Part shown: positions 33,700 through 45,482 of the stretch, piece by piece | How positions within the stretch are numbered: position 1 is the stretch's first letter | How the letters are laid out: each line of letters begins with the position of its first letter | From: Isoetes taiwanensis | Lineage: Eukaryota > Streptophyta > Lycopodiopsida > Isoetales > Isoetaceae | Assembly (NCBI GenBank): GCA_021234155.1 | Contig: JAJEKV010000062.1 | Location: 1,718,602 to 1,782,601 of the forward strand | Length of the DNA stretch: 64,000 nt | Direction: 5' to 3' | The notes under the pieces: model-generated | What the model saw: only the letters and a program-made list of their open reading frames with translations | What the model was told of the DNA's origin: nothing | Database searches by the model: none | Position numbers and translations under genes: made by a program

Positions 33700-34167
33700 T
33701 TTCTCCACTAAACTCAAACCGTTCCACCATTAGATCTATCGTGAAAGTCTGGGTCCTCAGAGCTCATCCAATGGCACTTAAAGTAGTTATAGAATCCTTC
33801 AATCTTACCAATTCTGTCCAATCCCCTATTGTAACTCATCCCCATTTTCCTGTGGTGGGACAATGCCATTAAAGCAACTTCCTTATTAAAAAGACTCTTG
33901 AGTTTCTCAATAGAGATAGATTGCCCCCCTAAAGTGACATCGCATCGATGCCTCCATATAGTCGAGAGCCACACTAACTAACCGGGGAGGCGTCAATACG
34001 ATCTACAATCGAGATCATAACAACATTCGACCATCGAAGTTGATGCATATGATCTCATAATAGGGCATACCCAAAACCGAACTCAATAATTCTTGGAGAA
34101 GAAGAGGTGTGAAAGAGATTAAGCTAGCTGGCACCCCGGAGGACCACAGTGCGAAGACACAATTCCT
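33700..34167 (-). pseudogene. LINE ORF2 C-terminal part (zf-RVT region), decayed
   Basis: Continues the reverse-transcriptase frame in other frames. A piece at 33714-33974 (LSTIWRHRCDVTLGG) matches the 'W.IW..RN...F.G' segment that ends plant L1 ORF2 proteins. Confidence 0.6.
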
Positions 34168-36237
34168 CTATGGACCCGGCTTCACTTTAGTGTTGAGACC
34201 TCCTTGGAGAGCCTCCCATCTAAAAAATTGTATTCTCCTAGAGCATAAGGTTTTCCAGGAGTTTGCTAAGAGGAGCTTAGCCGCTGAACCATTCATTTGG
34301 AGCCTAGCCTCTGCTTTAAGAGGGGAGTCATCAGAAAGGGCCCGATATATACTTGCAACATTGTATGTCTCCTTGCCTGCACAAGACCACTTTTCCTCGG
34401 GGACCAGACCCCACGAGAGAAGCTTAACATTATCTAGGATCTTTCTTAGTATCTTTCTATCACCCTCCCCTGCTCTTTGCACTTTGAGTCTAAATTCCAT
34501 CCAAGATATCCATCTATCGTTTTCCCAAAGATGCTGCAATTTTAAGATCCCATGGTCTCGCCATTTCTTAAAGATGCGAGGATGAACTAATGCCAAGGGA
34601 CGTCCATTCTCTTCCCATACATGAGTGTTCCAGAATATACTAACTTTCCCAGCCTCTCGAGGTATAGTCATGGGGGAACATACTGTTTGCACCTCCCTCC
34701 AAGCATGAAGAAGACGCCTCATGACCGGGGAGGTGCCAGGGGCCACCTTAAAATTACAAAAAAAGGCTCCTAGTTCATCCCTAGGAAGAGATGGTTTACC
34801 ATGAATCTTGCACAGATCAAACCAGTGCTTAACAAATGCCAGAGCAGGAGATGTATCCCCTTGTAAAACTCGCCAGACAAATCTAGCCGCCAGAGCTTGA
34901 GCCTGCGTGAAAGGGTCCTTACATCCAATCCCCCCATCCCTTTTATCCCTACATAGCTCGGACCAAGCAACATGAGCCATACCCCCCCAAATAAACTTTC
35001 TAATGATAACCTGTATTTGATTATATATTCCTTTCTGGGCTACCAGCACTGATGAGGAATATATGTGAGAGCTGGCCAGAACAGCATTAGCAACTGTTAC
35101 TCTTCCTGCTACTGATAATCCTTTAGATGACCATAACCCAACCTTTTTTCTAAGTTTGTCTAGAATAGGGGCCCAGAGACCCTTCATATTATCTGAGACA
35201 GAGAGGGGCAAACCCAACAGCTTAATTGTTTCCCCTGCAGCCACGACTGGGAAGCCCAATCCATTAGCACGAGGGTCAATATCTCCCTCTAAAGCCCATA
35301 GAACGGAACATTTGGTGGCATTTAGCCCTATGCCTGATATAACCTCAAAAGCAATCAATATCTCACGAAAGGAATGAAAGCTGCCATCGTCATACCTGAG
35401 GAACATAAAGGTGTCATCCGCATATTGCATGATTGTGAGTTTTTCGGCTTGATTCGGTAGAACCAGACCATTGATGCCCCCTTCCAGTACTTTGAGATTA
35501 ACCATCCTTGTGAGAAGGTTGGCCATAATTAGAAAAAGGTATGGGGCAAGCGGGCAACCCTGCCTAATACCCTTCCTGAGGTCAAAGAGACCAGAAGGTT
35601 CACCATTAACCAAAACAGATGTAGAGGCAAATTTGTTCATTCCCATTGAGATGTCGATGAACTGCTTATTGAAACCCATGTGGCTCATAACTTCTCGCAG
35701 ACCATCCCACCTAAGGGAATCGTAGGCCTTTCTAAAATCCATCTTAACAAGTACACAGTTTTGCCGTGTGGATCTGCACCAATGCAAACCTTCTCTAGCC
35801 GCTAGGTAATTGTCCAAAATATACCTACCTGGCAGAAAAGCTGATTGTTCCCTTCCAATAACTCTGTTCAAGATAGGCTTAAGACGGTTGGCGATGCCTT
35901 TCATGATAACCTTATATAAGACATTTGTTAGTGCGATGGGACGCCACTCTCCAAGTGATTGAGGTCTAGAGACTTTTGGGACCAAGGTGATGAATCCTGC
36001 CGCTAGAGTTGGATGTAACGAGCAAGAGGACCAAGCCCCAAAAGCAGACCTCCACAAAGTCTGGTCCAAGAGCGTCCCAAAACTCCACAAAGAATTGGGG
36101 AGGGAAGCCGTCGGGGCACGGGGACTTACCGAAGCGAGGAGAGCATAGTACTTTAAATATCTCCCTCTGCGGGCCGACGTGATGAGAGTGTGGTTGTCAT
36201 CTGCGGTAATCTTATGTGCCCACTCAATCTGGGCCAA
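34168..36237 (-). pseudogene. LINE ORF2 reverse-transcriptase domain
   Basis: 689 codons open. RT motifs: ITLVPKVSRPQSLGEWRPIA (83-102), ADRL-like anchor GIANRLKPIL (114-123), SAFLPGRYILDN (132-143), motif A MDFRKAYDSL (166-175), GIRQGCPLAPYLF (223-235), and the catalytic box QYADDT (271-276). The connection and start of the zf-RVT region follow (IFWNTHVWEENG; WKTLCSRRIQFFRWEA at the end). The first 30 codons are out of frame: the expected KSPCPDGFPPQFF segment is found nearby in another frame (about 36085-36135). The catalytic Asp residues are intact. Confidence 0.93.
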
Positions 36238-37005
36238 CCAAAAGAGATTTGGGATTGATAAGAAGATGGGAGATTATGCGCTTTGAATTGAGCTTTGAAA
36301 GCTGTCCCGAATAAACGCCTTGATAGCCCGGGATCGAAAGTATATTTTGACAGTTATCTTTAATTGAAGTATCTTGTTTGCTCACGCTAATCGCCCCTGC
36401 CATTCTAAAAAGCACTTAGAGTTTTCATGATCTAACTCTGCTGCATTACCACTTTGTTTTAGAACGGACCGCAGCCCCCGGCTTCCTCCTCCTCAATAGC
36501 TTTGGCTTTTATTTCCAGTTCCTCCTCTAAGGATTGTTTGTCTGTTATGGGGATCAAGTAACAGATCTGCTTGATTTGCCCTTAGAAGGTTGTACCGACA
36601 TTTTTTCTTTCTTGAATTTCAAGCATTCCTCCTTGCCCCATTTCTTGATCCACATCTTCATAAGGCTGATCTTTTTAACCCAAGCCTTCATGGAAGGTAG
36701 GCATTCAGTATTAGTTAGAGAAGCGGGGAAAGTCCTAAAGGGTGCGAGAATGCCTCCTTCCCTAATAGGGAGGTATTGAACTTGAAAGGCACATTCCCTC
36801 CTCTTCTTTTTTAGTAGGGATGCTCTCCAACACTAACTTTTGTGGCACATGGTGCGAATCTTGAGAAAGCAAGCTCTCCTTCAACATAACATCTGTCCAT
36901 GAAGGGGGCGTCCTATTAGCCATGTAGAACCTGTCTAGTAAGCGGTATACTCTGTCATGCCCCTACATTTTATTAGACCAGGAAAATCGGCGTTAGATGG
37001 AGGAA
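36238..37005 (-). pseudogene. LINE ORF2 linker between endonuclease and RT, decayed
   Basis: No long frame is open. Short pieces in different frames bridge the endonuclease to the RT (for example 36224-36415). This is the most damaged part of the element. Confidence 0.6.
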
Positions 37006-37536
37006 TTAGGGAGAAACCTTATTTGTTAAAAAGAGAGTTCCACGTAACTTCTTCATCATGTAGCAAATTTCATGCAGCCCAATTTTTTGATCCCATACAT
37101 CCGTCATATTCAAATCCCCTCCAAGGATCCAGTTTTCAACTCCAAAACCATGATGAGTTATCCAGAGCTCAATCTCTCTCCACATAGCTGCCCTCTCTGC
37201 AGGTATATTAGAGGCATAAATGTTGATGAGCCCCCACATACAGTTATTTGTTTCAAAAATTACAACCTGCCATCTACCACTTCCCGCTGCATATTGATAC
37301 TTTTGGACTTGTCCCTTCCATAGGATACAAGTGCCTCCTTTAGTTCCTTCAGCCGCACAACTAAAGGAGGAGTAGTTACCTCCAATCCAACTGCCAATAG
37401 ATCTGGCCTCAAAGTCTGGAAGTCTATGCTCCTGTAGAAGGATGACATCCGCCTTCATAGACCTGATAGCTGCTAACACTCGCCCACGCTTAAGAACACC
37501 CTTGATGCCACGCAAATTCCATGAGACAATAATCAT
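37006..37536 (-). pseudogene. LINE ORF2 apurinic-like endonuclease domain
   Basis: 176 codons from an ATG that overlaps the ORF1 stop (ATGA). Motifs: IIVSWNLRG (residues 2-10, catalytic Asn), DVILLQEHRL (30-39, catalytic Glu), then GGTCILWKG and GGDLNM (about 138-143, Asp/Asn of the active site). The C-terminal part with the SDH motif is missing because the frame ends at 37006. It nicks target DNA to prime reverse transcription in the family. Confidence 0.9.
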
Positions 37537-38858
37537 AAGTTGAAAGTTGTGGGACGGCCAACTATATCATTGGCATCAGCGGAGTTGCTAAAGGAAGAGG
37601 TCGAAGCTTTCTTCCTTTTCATCTCACCTAAGTTATCTGGACTCATATTTGCATCCAGCTTATTTTTCTTACCTATTAGAGCAAATGGGTTCTCTAGCAT
37701 CTCCATGTCATCTACTGTATCTGTATCAGTATCTGCCCAGTTGGAGTAGCCTTTATGATTCCCCAGAGCCGATTCAAGGAGCTTTGCTCCTCGTGTATTC
37801 TTGGTTATCGTACCTGCGAGAACCCCCTTCTCAGTAGAGGAAACCTCTGAGATATATTTAGACAGAGCTGACATTGGTTGTGGGGAGTCTGCACACTTTG
37901 AGTTCATTATATCATGAGAGCCTCTAGATTTCCTGGCCAGGTTTCTAGCTCTTATACCATGTTTGGAGGCCACCACTTGCCATTGATTCTCCCCACCCAA
38001 GGTGTCCACTTTAGAGCTTGGCACACTCGGGGTCGCGTTTCCAGGCACACCGGACGAAGAAGGGGTAGCGGAAGCTGCTTCGGGAGCGGGAGTAAATGGG
38101 GGAGTGACCGCAACCTGGAGGGGAACATGTGTCCCTTGAGAGGCTTCTCTCTGTGTATCGTCTTCAGTCACATGCACATGCTCTCTGTCATTACCCTCGG
38201 AGGCATTTTTATCGTTGACGTTTGCATGGCTTGGTTTGATCACTTCTTCAAGTTCCACATTGGGGAACATCCTCCTTATTTCCCATCCATTTAATAGCTT
38301 GAGTAGAAACTTAAAGCAACACCTTCCACTTTTCACAGTCACTCCTTTGGGGATCTGCGTATTAGCTGTGATGGCAACACAGATTCTAGGCCCTTTGGCA
38401 ATAGAGTGAGATATATATGAGCCAAGCGTGTTGGCAATAGATTTTAGGAACTCTGGGACTAGTAGGTCTGGTGGAAGATACTCTATTTCAAACCAGCAAG
38501 GGATTTTGATAGCGGAAAGCTTATTAGGGACAAAGCCTGGCGTGTAAAACTGGTACAAAATGAAGCCTCCTGCAAATGGGTCTGCTGCACGGGCAACTAA
38601 TCTATCCACAGCTGCTTCACTGTCAAACATGATGAGAAAAAAGTTGTTACCCAGTGCCTTCAGCGATTGGTGTTGGGGCAAACCTAACCTCTTTAGGAGA
38701 GCTGATAGCCATGAGTTTAACCTGCGCAGGTCCAGGAAGCCCCCAGTAAAGAAGCCCACTACTGAGCGCGAGATCAAACTTTCCAGGTACCTTTTGTGCA
38801 TCTCGTGATCAATTTCAGCTCTTTGGGAAATTATCTTACATGCGCACCTTGATGCCAT
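37533..38858 (-). pseudogene. LINE ORF1, main RNA-binding part (DUF4283-like)
   Basis: 441 codons from an internal ATG. Residues about 25-215 (LNSWLSALLKRLGL; ALGNNFFLIMF; ADPFAGGFILYQFYTPGF; IKIPCWFEIEYLPPDLL; GPRICVAI) resemble the DUF4283 domain of plant L1 ORF1 proteins. A low-complexity Ser/Pro/Thr segment follows. No zinc knuckle is seen. The last codons (TTA TGA) overlap the ORF2 ATG, an arrangement that suits termination-reinitiation. The true N-terminus lies in 38885-39914 in other frames. Confidence 0.8.
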
Positions 38859-38884
38859 TGACCAATCGGGCTCATTACTTGTAG

Positions 38885-39914
38885 TTATTCCGGGGTTCGA
38901 GCGGGACTTTCTGGAAGCGCTTGGAGAGCCTCCGTGACTCTTGTGCTTCTATTAGTAGCATGGGTATGCTGTTGAATCCACTCCGAGAATCTCGGCTTGT
39001 TCACTATTCTCACTGAATCCTGACCATTCCAGGCAGTACCCTTTGGATGCTTCACCCTGTTCTGTATAAGATTCCCTTGGCTAGCATCATTCCCGTCATC
39101 ATGAAGCTCTGATCCAACATTCATATCTCTGTTAACTGCCCTGCTTTCTAGAGATGTGTGATCAACAGATTTGTCTAGATTACTCGTCTTCTTGGGTGCT
39201 TGTTCCTTGGTAGGATTTTCTATATCTTTTGGTGAGCCAGTAGCTTCCTGATTTTCGACTTCCATCTCTATCGCTTCTGAGTTTTGCATTCTGGACATTG
39301 GACTATTTGAATGAGAAGAGGACTTACATGCAGCGCTTATTTGTTGGCCCTTTTGTGCTTTCCTTATTGCCTCCATTTGAATCTTATTATGATGTGCTAG
39401 TATTGAGTCTCTTTGTTGCATGATTTCGCACTTTGAGCTCCGGCGACTTGCTCTCCTCTTGTTTTTTCTTTGCTTGCTGCTCCCTCTCCTTAGCTTCTCC
39501 CTGTTTTGGTATTGCCTCCAAGGCATTAGTGAATCGGTTTGGGGCCTTGTCTGCTCCTATTGTCGGTTTAGGGAGAGACTGGACCACCGATTGCCCATCT
39601 CCATCTAAGGCTTCATCAAAAATTGGGGCTTCTGCTTCCAGGTCCGTCAATGATCCAGAGACTAAGGATGGGCGAGATTTCAAGGGAAAACAGACCCGCT
39701 CCTGGCCAAATCCTTCATCCGCAGTAGCAGAAGCAGCAAAGAATGGGGCTTTTGCCTTGGGAGCCAAAATCGGCCCCTCCTGGGCCCGACCAGCGAGATT
39801 GGGGCCACCAAGACCCCCTCCCCCCCCGCCAGGATCGATTGCAGCAGATCTCGTTGCTGTCTCCTGAGCTGCAGCCGCTTGGCCGCCCGCTTTCACAACC
39901 GCCACGTCAGCCAT
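38885..39914 (-). pseudogene. LINE ORF1 N-terminal part, two frames
   Basis: Starts with ATG at 39914 (MADVAVVKAGGQAAAAQETA), with a glycine run and acidic/Lys-Gln-rich sequence to about 39430. It then continues in another frame (SKCEIMQQRDSILAHHNKIQ) to a stop at 38885. A frame change near 39420-39440 and one before 38858 separate it from the DUF4283-like part. The upstream Met candidates in the 27-bp leader are not ATG. Confidence 0.75.
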
Positions 39915-39941
39915 CAAGTTTTCCTTTTTTCTTCTCACTTC

Positions 39942-39955
39942 TGGTAGTGGATTTT
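39942..39955. repeat. Right target-site duplication of the LINE
   Basis: TGGTAGTGGATTTT, identical to 33485-33498. Confidence 0.85.
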
Positions 39956-42128
39956 ATAACTGTGTTACTTGGTGCAACTTATGGTAGATATGTTGCTTTA
40001 TAGACAACAAACTACCTAGAATGTAGTTCAAATGCATGATATTGTCAAGTGTGACTTTTGAGCATTTAGACATGCGCTATTACCAAACATGAGTCCACAA
40101 TGGCATGGAACAGGAACTTGATTCTATCATTAACAAGTTTCCAACTTTGTTTAAGGGTAGAAAATGTTGGACATAATATTACAATGTAAGACGATGTTAC
40201 ATTTTGCTAGAACGATACTACAATAGTAGTAGCACTACAAAATTGACATTGTTAGTGTGGAGCCCAAAAAATTTACAGGCTCTCAACTTATGCCCAGCAA
40301 CGCTGGGCACCCTTACTATTAACTATATTAATATTAGGATACAAGTTCTTGTACTATCAATGGGTGTACGAACTATGTTTCATGAATATCTGGGAACAAA
40401 ATCCAAGCTTAAACATATCAAGGTCTAAAGTTGAGTGTCAAGAATTCAATTGAGTTGCACTATGACCTCATAATATGCACGCCACTGTCAATGCTATCTC
40501 TATGAGTGCCATTATTGTATCGCACCACATGATGTAGAGAGAGAGAGAGAGTTGTACACAGACACCTAATCAAGATATGTTGACTTTTTTGTAGCTTCTA
40601 GCGTCAATTAAATGATGTACAATTCCCACTGGAAATACAACCCAACTATACAGAGAGAATTGATAGTGCCTTTAACGCATATATATCTTCTTTAAGATTT
40701 TAGCTTGCCCCTTTCTACATCGAGATTTGGCTCACTAGTGTTGAAAATATGTAGTTGTTGATAGTCATAAAATTTTGAAAGATCATGTGTCTCATCACCT
40801 AGAAATGCATTCTGGCATATAGAAGGAAGATGAATTCCGGCATATAGAAGGAAGACCAAAATAATTTGAGTTAATCACATTTACTCACTACTAGCAGTAA
40901 TTTGAGAATAAATGTGTATTTCAATTACTTGATGTGTTGATGTTATTCATTATTACTTCTAGTTTGGAGATACGATAGACGTTAACTATTCATGCAAAAT
41001 GCATATCTACATTGGATTAGACCATGAGATGTACGATATGGAAAGTTGTAACATTCCAAGACTTGCTTCGTCCAACTGCATAAAATTGTAAGTCTAGATA
41101 AAATTCTAGAATGTACAGAAACTTTTGAGTCTAGAACAAATAATAATGTCAAAGACCTCCATTAAACATAAGCCATGATGCGTCAAATTGATGAGACTAT
41201 GTCCCATTTGGAAACCAGTACATTGATCCATAATGTTATTGAATCTGTTGTTTCTGACTTAGACTGAGCTGATTGTTGAACAAACACATGGAATATATGT
41301 CCATCAAAGTTCTACTAGCAATAACAATATGACTATGTCGTTTGAATGTTTGGAGTCATGCATATTTGCTTGGTGTGAGTTCTGGCGTTGCAAGTCATCT
41401 GTTTCGTGCGCTATATTAACGTAATGGAGTCATTGCATTGTGTTCACTAGTTTGTTCTACCTTCATGCAAATCCGTTTGACATTGGTACGCATGTTATAA
41501 TATTGTCCGTAATTTCCTAAAATGCAAAATGACGAACAAAGCGAAGCCTTTTTGCAACAACAAATCACATCTTTATAAAGCATCTCCTCAAGAAATTGAG
41601 TTGCTTTTCAGATTTGTCTATACATTTGCTTTTTAAATTCCTTCGTGCAAGGCTATACATTTGCCATATCTTCTAATGGGTCTTGAGTATAAGTCATTGT
41701 GCAAACCATTACAAATAATTGCCAGAATTGAACTTAGTGTTGGTGTGATGAGGGGCATTTATAAATTACAGCACAACTGCCCAATCAATGAACAATGGAT
41801 TTTATATCAAGAAAATACATCACTGCAATGAAGAGCATCATTGCCCCTTTCCTAATAAGAACATCAAGTGTCTTAAGAGCCCGTATAAAATTTCATGTAG
41901 ATAACAGTCCGATCACACAAGGAACGTTTTTAGAGATTATGGAAGCGTAAAAGCAAGAGCACTGGACAACACAGACCAATAAATTTGACACTAAAAACAA
42001 TATCAGATTTTTGAGTAACAGACCTCAACAATGCGATCCTTTGGTAAACCACCTCCCAAAGCAATATGTCACGCGAGACATATTATGCACTTGGCTCTCA
42101 AAGCCAAAGCTGCAAGCAAAATACATAC

Positions 42129-42225
42129 ACGATTGCTTTTGCAGATAGTTTTTGCAATTTTTTGAGCTTCCCTTTGCCAGGCACCAAAAGCAGCAACATG
42201 CTCCTTTCCTTGCTGAGCTGGATTC
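42129..42225 (-). CDS. Possible internal exon, unknown protein
   Basis: Bounded by an acceptor ATTCGCAG and a donor GTATGT on the minus strand. It codes NPAQQGKEHVAAFGAWQREA then QKIAKTICKSNR in an open frame, a protein-like, charged and alanine-rich stretch. No family recognised and no partner exon found, so it may be another captured fragment. Confidence 0.3.
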
Positions 42226-43755
42226 CTGCGAATTTTGAACATATGCCTTTCTTGATTATTTCAACAATACCAGAAAACACATAGATGAGAAACATAGCTG
42301 TAAACAATGTAGCCTACTAAACACACAATTCTCAGACACACAAGCCTCAGAAAAAAATGGTCAGTACCAGTGAGACAATTGTTTCCTATCCTTTTGCATG
42401 CGATGGAGATGAGGTAAAGCCCCTGCATTCTAAATTGGCCATTAAACTAGAGGCCATCTGACATTAAAAGGAAGAAAAGCAGCCTGGAAAAAAACATACT
42501 TGATTGAATTGCCGATCCTTCACGGCAGTAATTCCTAAATAAGCACGTTACAAATCTCTCCCAGTTGATTTGTTTAGCTCTGAGACATGGCTAAAAGAAC
42601 CCAGTGGGCATGCTTCAAAAAATGTACGAATGCATATAGTATAGAAAGCATCAGCTTGCGTGCAACTCTAGCATATCGAATTGCAGTGTCAGCTTCTTTA
42701 AATGTTCCATGTTGGCATGCACAACAGGGAAGCACCATTCAACATAATTCCTGCCATAATCAGTGTCAGAGACTTATGCTTATGGATAAGCCGTGAACAT
42801 AAGAGTGCTCACAGTTGATGAGAATAAGCAAAGAAGATAACCTCATCTTCACAGATCTTTTTCATTGCAATTACAATGCTGCATATTTACTGCCAGTTAC
42901 TGCCATCATCTCATATGCCTGGTCAGGTGCATATGCTGATTAGAAAGCATGATTTAGATAACGCTTTGGAGAATTCTCCTGCATCAGATCAAAGGCTTGC
43001 ACAGTCTGAATTCTTTTGAAATTGCTAACTTGCATGAATGCATTAAACCTCAGGGACCAAAATCAAGCAGTTGACTGCCGTTTTCTAAGAGCTGGACTCT
43101 CCATCTCAGAAAAATCTCTGTAATTGGTTCCCAAATGCGGCTTCATACAACTCCTTGTTTCCAAATACATTGTAACACACCGGCTATGCCTTGAAGTGCC
43201 AAGCCAAAATGAAGAAAGCAGCAGAAGAAATGAACCTGCATTAAATCGTTGTCTTCCCTGTTGAACGCAAAATCGGTTACCCTAGTTTCGCTGCTCTGCT
43301 AACCTGCCGAAATTTAAAGAGTGGTTCATCCCATCCAGCAGCGAAAGCTGTTAACAGGGTATTTTTTGAAGTTGTTAAGACTATCAGAGCCGCATTTAAA
43401 AGAAATGAACCTTCATCATATCGCTATGCTGCCCTCAGCTACGGCAACTTAGACGGGAGTGGACCACGAACAGTAATGTTTCTTGCTGGCCACAATCATA
43501 TTTTCCTGCAACAATCTTATGGAATAAGCACATATCATACTTAAAACTAAGTACAAAACTCCAGATCACCTCTGGCGAACACTAAGTTAGCTGCAGGCAA
43601 TTTTCCTTTCACAAAAATAACCATATAGGACGGCATGGTCTTCAACATAGCATACGAAAAGAGAACCCAATCTGGCAGCCAAGGGTCTGGCAAAAACTGA
43701 GGGATCAAAGGCCCTCTTCAATTCCGAGCAGAGCAATGCTGCTTGTAATAGCGTT

Positions 43756-43986
43756 TTAGGGACCCTGCTGCACCTCGGAAGAACTTCGGAATGCTCTGTT
43801 GCATGCAAATTTTTTTTCCCTTTGTGCATTGTTGAAATGCCTGAATATGCAGAAAAACAAACACAGAAAGGACCCGGCAAATAGCACTGCAATCTCCAGG
43901 CGCCGATATAGCAGCTCCAACATTGCTAAGAAATAAAAAATGGGTCGAAAATGAAAGGGCAAGTTGCGGGAGCAATGCCACGCCAT
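43756..43986 (-). CDS. Possible small membrane protein or first exon
   Basis: 76 codons from ATG with two hydrophobic runs (IFYFLAMLELLY and IAVLFAGSFLCLFFCIF) and a basic end. It overlaps a second open frame, so chance is possible. No family recognised. Confidence 0.15.
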   Translation of the reverse strand: MAWHCSRNLPFHFRPIFYFLAMLELLYRRLEIAVLFAGSFLCLFFCIFRHFNNAQREKKFACNRAFRSSSEVQQGP

Positions 43987-44032
43987 AGAGAAATTTAGGC
44001 TTTTAGGATAAAATTAAAAACAACACGAGACG

Positions 44033-44300
44033 GCGCCACCTCATGAGGTTAAGCATTAATTTCAATGGCTTTTTAACCATTAATATAATCTGCCACTTGT
44101 ACACCTGAGTGCCACCTCATCGTGTAGCATTAATTGCACTCCAGATATGTGGCAACGTAAGGGCCATTGATGCAACACATTTGACGGCCCAGATTAAAAG
44201 CCCCAAATAAGGGGCTGCTTAGTGCCACCTCATCAAGTAGCATTAAATGCTATGAAAAAATGTGGCTAAACCTCAGCCGTTGATGCAGCACATTCCATGG
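44033..44300. repeat. Diverged direct repeats, GCCACCTCAT type
   Basis: The block GTGCCACCTCATC..GTAGCATTAA occurs at 44033, 44110 and 44222. GATGCA(A/G)CACATT with GACGGCCCAGAT-like sequence occurs at 44168 and 44280. The spacing is about 77 and 112 bp. It adjoins the foldback at 44317. Confidence 0.7.
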
Positions 44301-44316
44301 CTGAGATCAATCTGAA

Positions 44317-44431
44317 TTAAGCTGCCCCCTTATGGATAGAGATTTGGGTGTCATTGCGTAGACCGTCGATCTCGAATTTGGACGGCCCAAATGGCGACAC
44401 CCAAATCTCTATCCATAAGGGGGCAGCTTAA
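44317..44431. repeat. Foldback element with 36-bp perfect arms
   Basis: Arms 44317-44352 and 44396-44431 are perfect inverted repeats beginning TTAAGCTGCCCCCTTATGG and ending GGGTGTC, around a 43-bp loop that itself holds GACCGTC/GACGGCC. TTAA stands at both outer ends. A possible target duplication cannot be told apart from the arms. Confidence 0.9.
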
Positions 44432-44639
44432 GTTATTGTATATATATAACAGATATCGTATATCCAATTATTAATACAAGAAACTTATCGCGGCGGCCAA
44501 GGCCACCACGAACGCTTCTCTTTCTCGACCCCATGTCTTCTACCTACGCACTCATTAGCGCTTGGAATGGGTCACCTTTCCATCCCTTCTGTCTTCAATC
44601 AGGATTATATTTGGTTCATATGACAACTCAAGTACATGG

Positions 44640-44700
44640 GACTTGAACCCGCAATGTTGCCGTATGTTCTTGTGCCCGTATGATAGATGGATGCTGTCTC
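44640..44700 (-). repeat. tRNA-like fragment with B box
   Basis: Minus strand GCGGGTTCAAGTCCCATG (about 44636-44653) holds a perfect RNA polymerase III B box (GGTTCAAGTCC). No A box at the right distance and no full cloverleaf, so it is not a tRNA gene. Confidence 0.4.
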
Positions 44701-44732
44701 AAGTACCATGAGATTCTGTTCTACTCATTCCA

Positions 44733-45482
44733 TTTTACCACCCGATGATAGTCAGTGGGGTTTGAGCCTGGACGGGGATTGCCCATAACCAGTGGCCTGA
44801 CCACTAGACCACCAGCGCGGCGGGCTTTTATATCCATTCTTTATGATGCACCACCTGATGGTAGCTAGTGGGCTTTGAGCCTGGGTGGGGATTGCCCATA
44901 CCCAATGGCCTAACCACTAATTATATACCCAATGGCCTAACCACTAATTATAAACCGCCACCGCGGTGGGCTCTTTGTTCATTCTTTGCTTTGCATCATC
45001 CAACGATAGCCAGTGGGTTCTTTGTTCATTCTTTGCTTTGCATCATCCAATGATAGCCAGTGGGTTGTGAGCCTAGCTGGGAGTTGCCCATAACCAATGG
45101 CCTGACCACTAGACCATCATCGCGACGTGCTTTTTGTTGTCCATTCTCTATTCCGCACCACCCGGTGGTAGTCAGTGGGTTTTGAGCCTGGGTAGGGATT
45201 GCCCATAACCAATGGCTTGACCACTAGAGAACCACCGCGATTGTCATCTTTTTCTTTGAATTGAATGGGATCTCATGGTAATCAAACAACAGGACATCTA
45301 TCATCCGTAAAAAGACAGTGGACGTGAAAGCTATATAGAACGTACCTTATTTGAAGTCCAGGTCGGTGTGCATCATATCCACAACACTTCTAGTGTCATC
45401 TGCATAATGAAAGGCTCCAGAAAACGTACCTCATCATAGTCCATAACCAATGGGTTGACCACTAGTCAGCCACCGCGATGGT
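44733..45482 (-). repeat. Array of tRNA-derived SINE-like units
   Basis: Four to five diverged units of about 110-140 bp in tandem. In the better ones the minus strand has an A box TGGTCTAGTGG (plus CCACTAGACCA at 44801-44811 and 45106-45116) and about 35 bp further a B box GGCTCAAACCC (plus near 44758, 45178), as in tRNA-derived SINEs. Between them lies a constant CAGGCCATTGGTTATGGGCA. Some units have lost the A box. No poly-A or poly-T tails or target duplications separate the units, so they were amplified in place. Confidence 0.65.

Larger units (their letters stand above)
33499..39941 (-). mobile_element. L1-type LINE, 6.4 kb, with poly-A tail
   Basis: Order on the minus strand: 5' end at 39941, ORF1 (39914 to 37533), ORF2 with endonuclease and reverse transcriptase (37536 to about 33700), 3' part, and poly-A (T run 33495-33509). 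It is flanked by a 14-bp target-site duplication. The 5' end is complete or nearly so, since ORF1's ATG is 27 bp inside. ORF1 and ORF2 each carry several frame changes and stops, so the copy is dead, but long open blocks (689 and 441 codons) suggest moderate age. It split a sequence that continues on both sides. Confidence 0.93.
39956..44030. other. Mostly unrecognised, no clear gene
   Basis: AT-rich. It includes a (GA)7 run at about 40540, and possible minus-strand exons at 42129-42225 and around 43756-43986, each of low support. Direct short repeat GCATATAGAAGGAAGA at 40813-40855. Confidence 0.4.

Noticed and set aside
34109-40003. Plus-strand frames across the LINE
   Set aside because: Shadows of the minus-strand LINE ORFs.
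29950-44460. Pack-MULE with long terminal inverted repeats
   Set aside because: The end similarity is short and AT-rich, and no 8-10 bp target duplication was seen; kept only as a low-interest finding.
44733-45250. Genuine tRNA genes
   Set aside because: A and B boxes are present, but no unit gives a full cloverleaf with paired acceptor ends; units are diverged and tandem.
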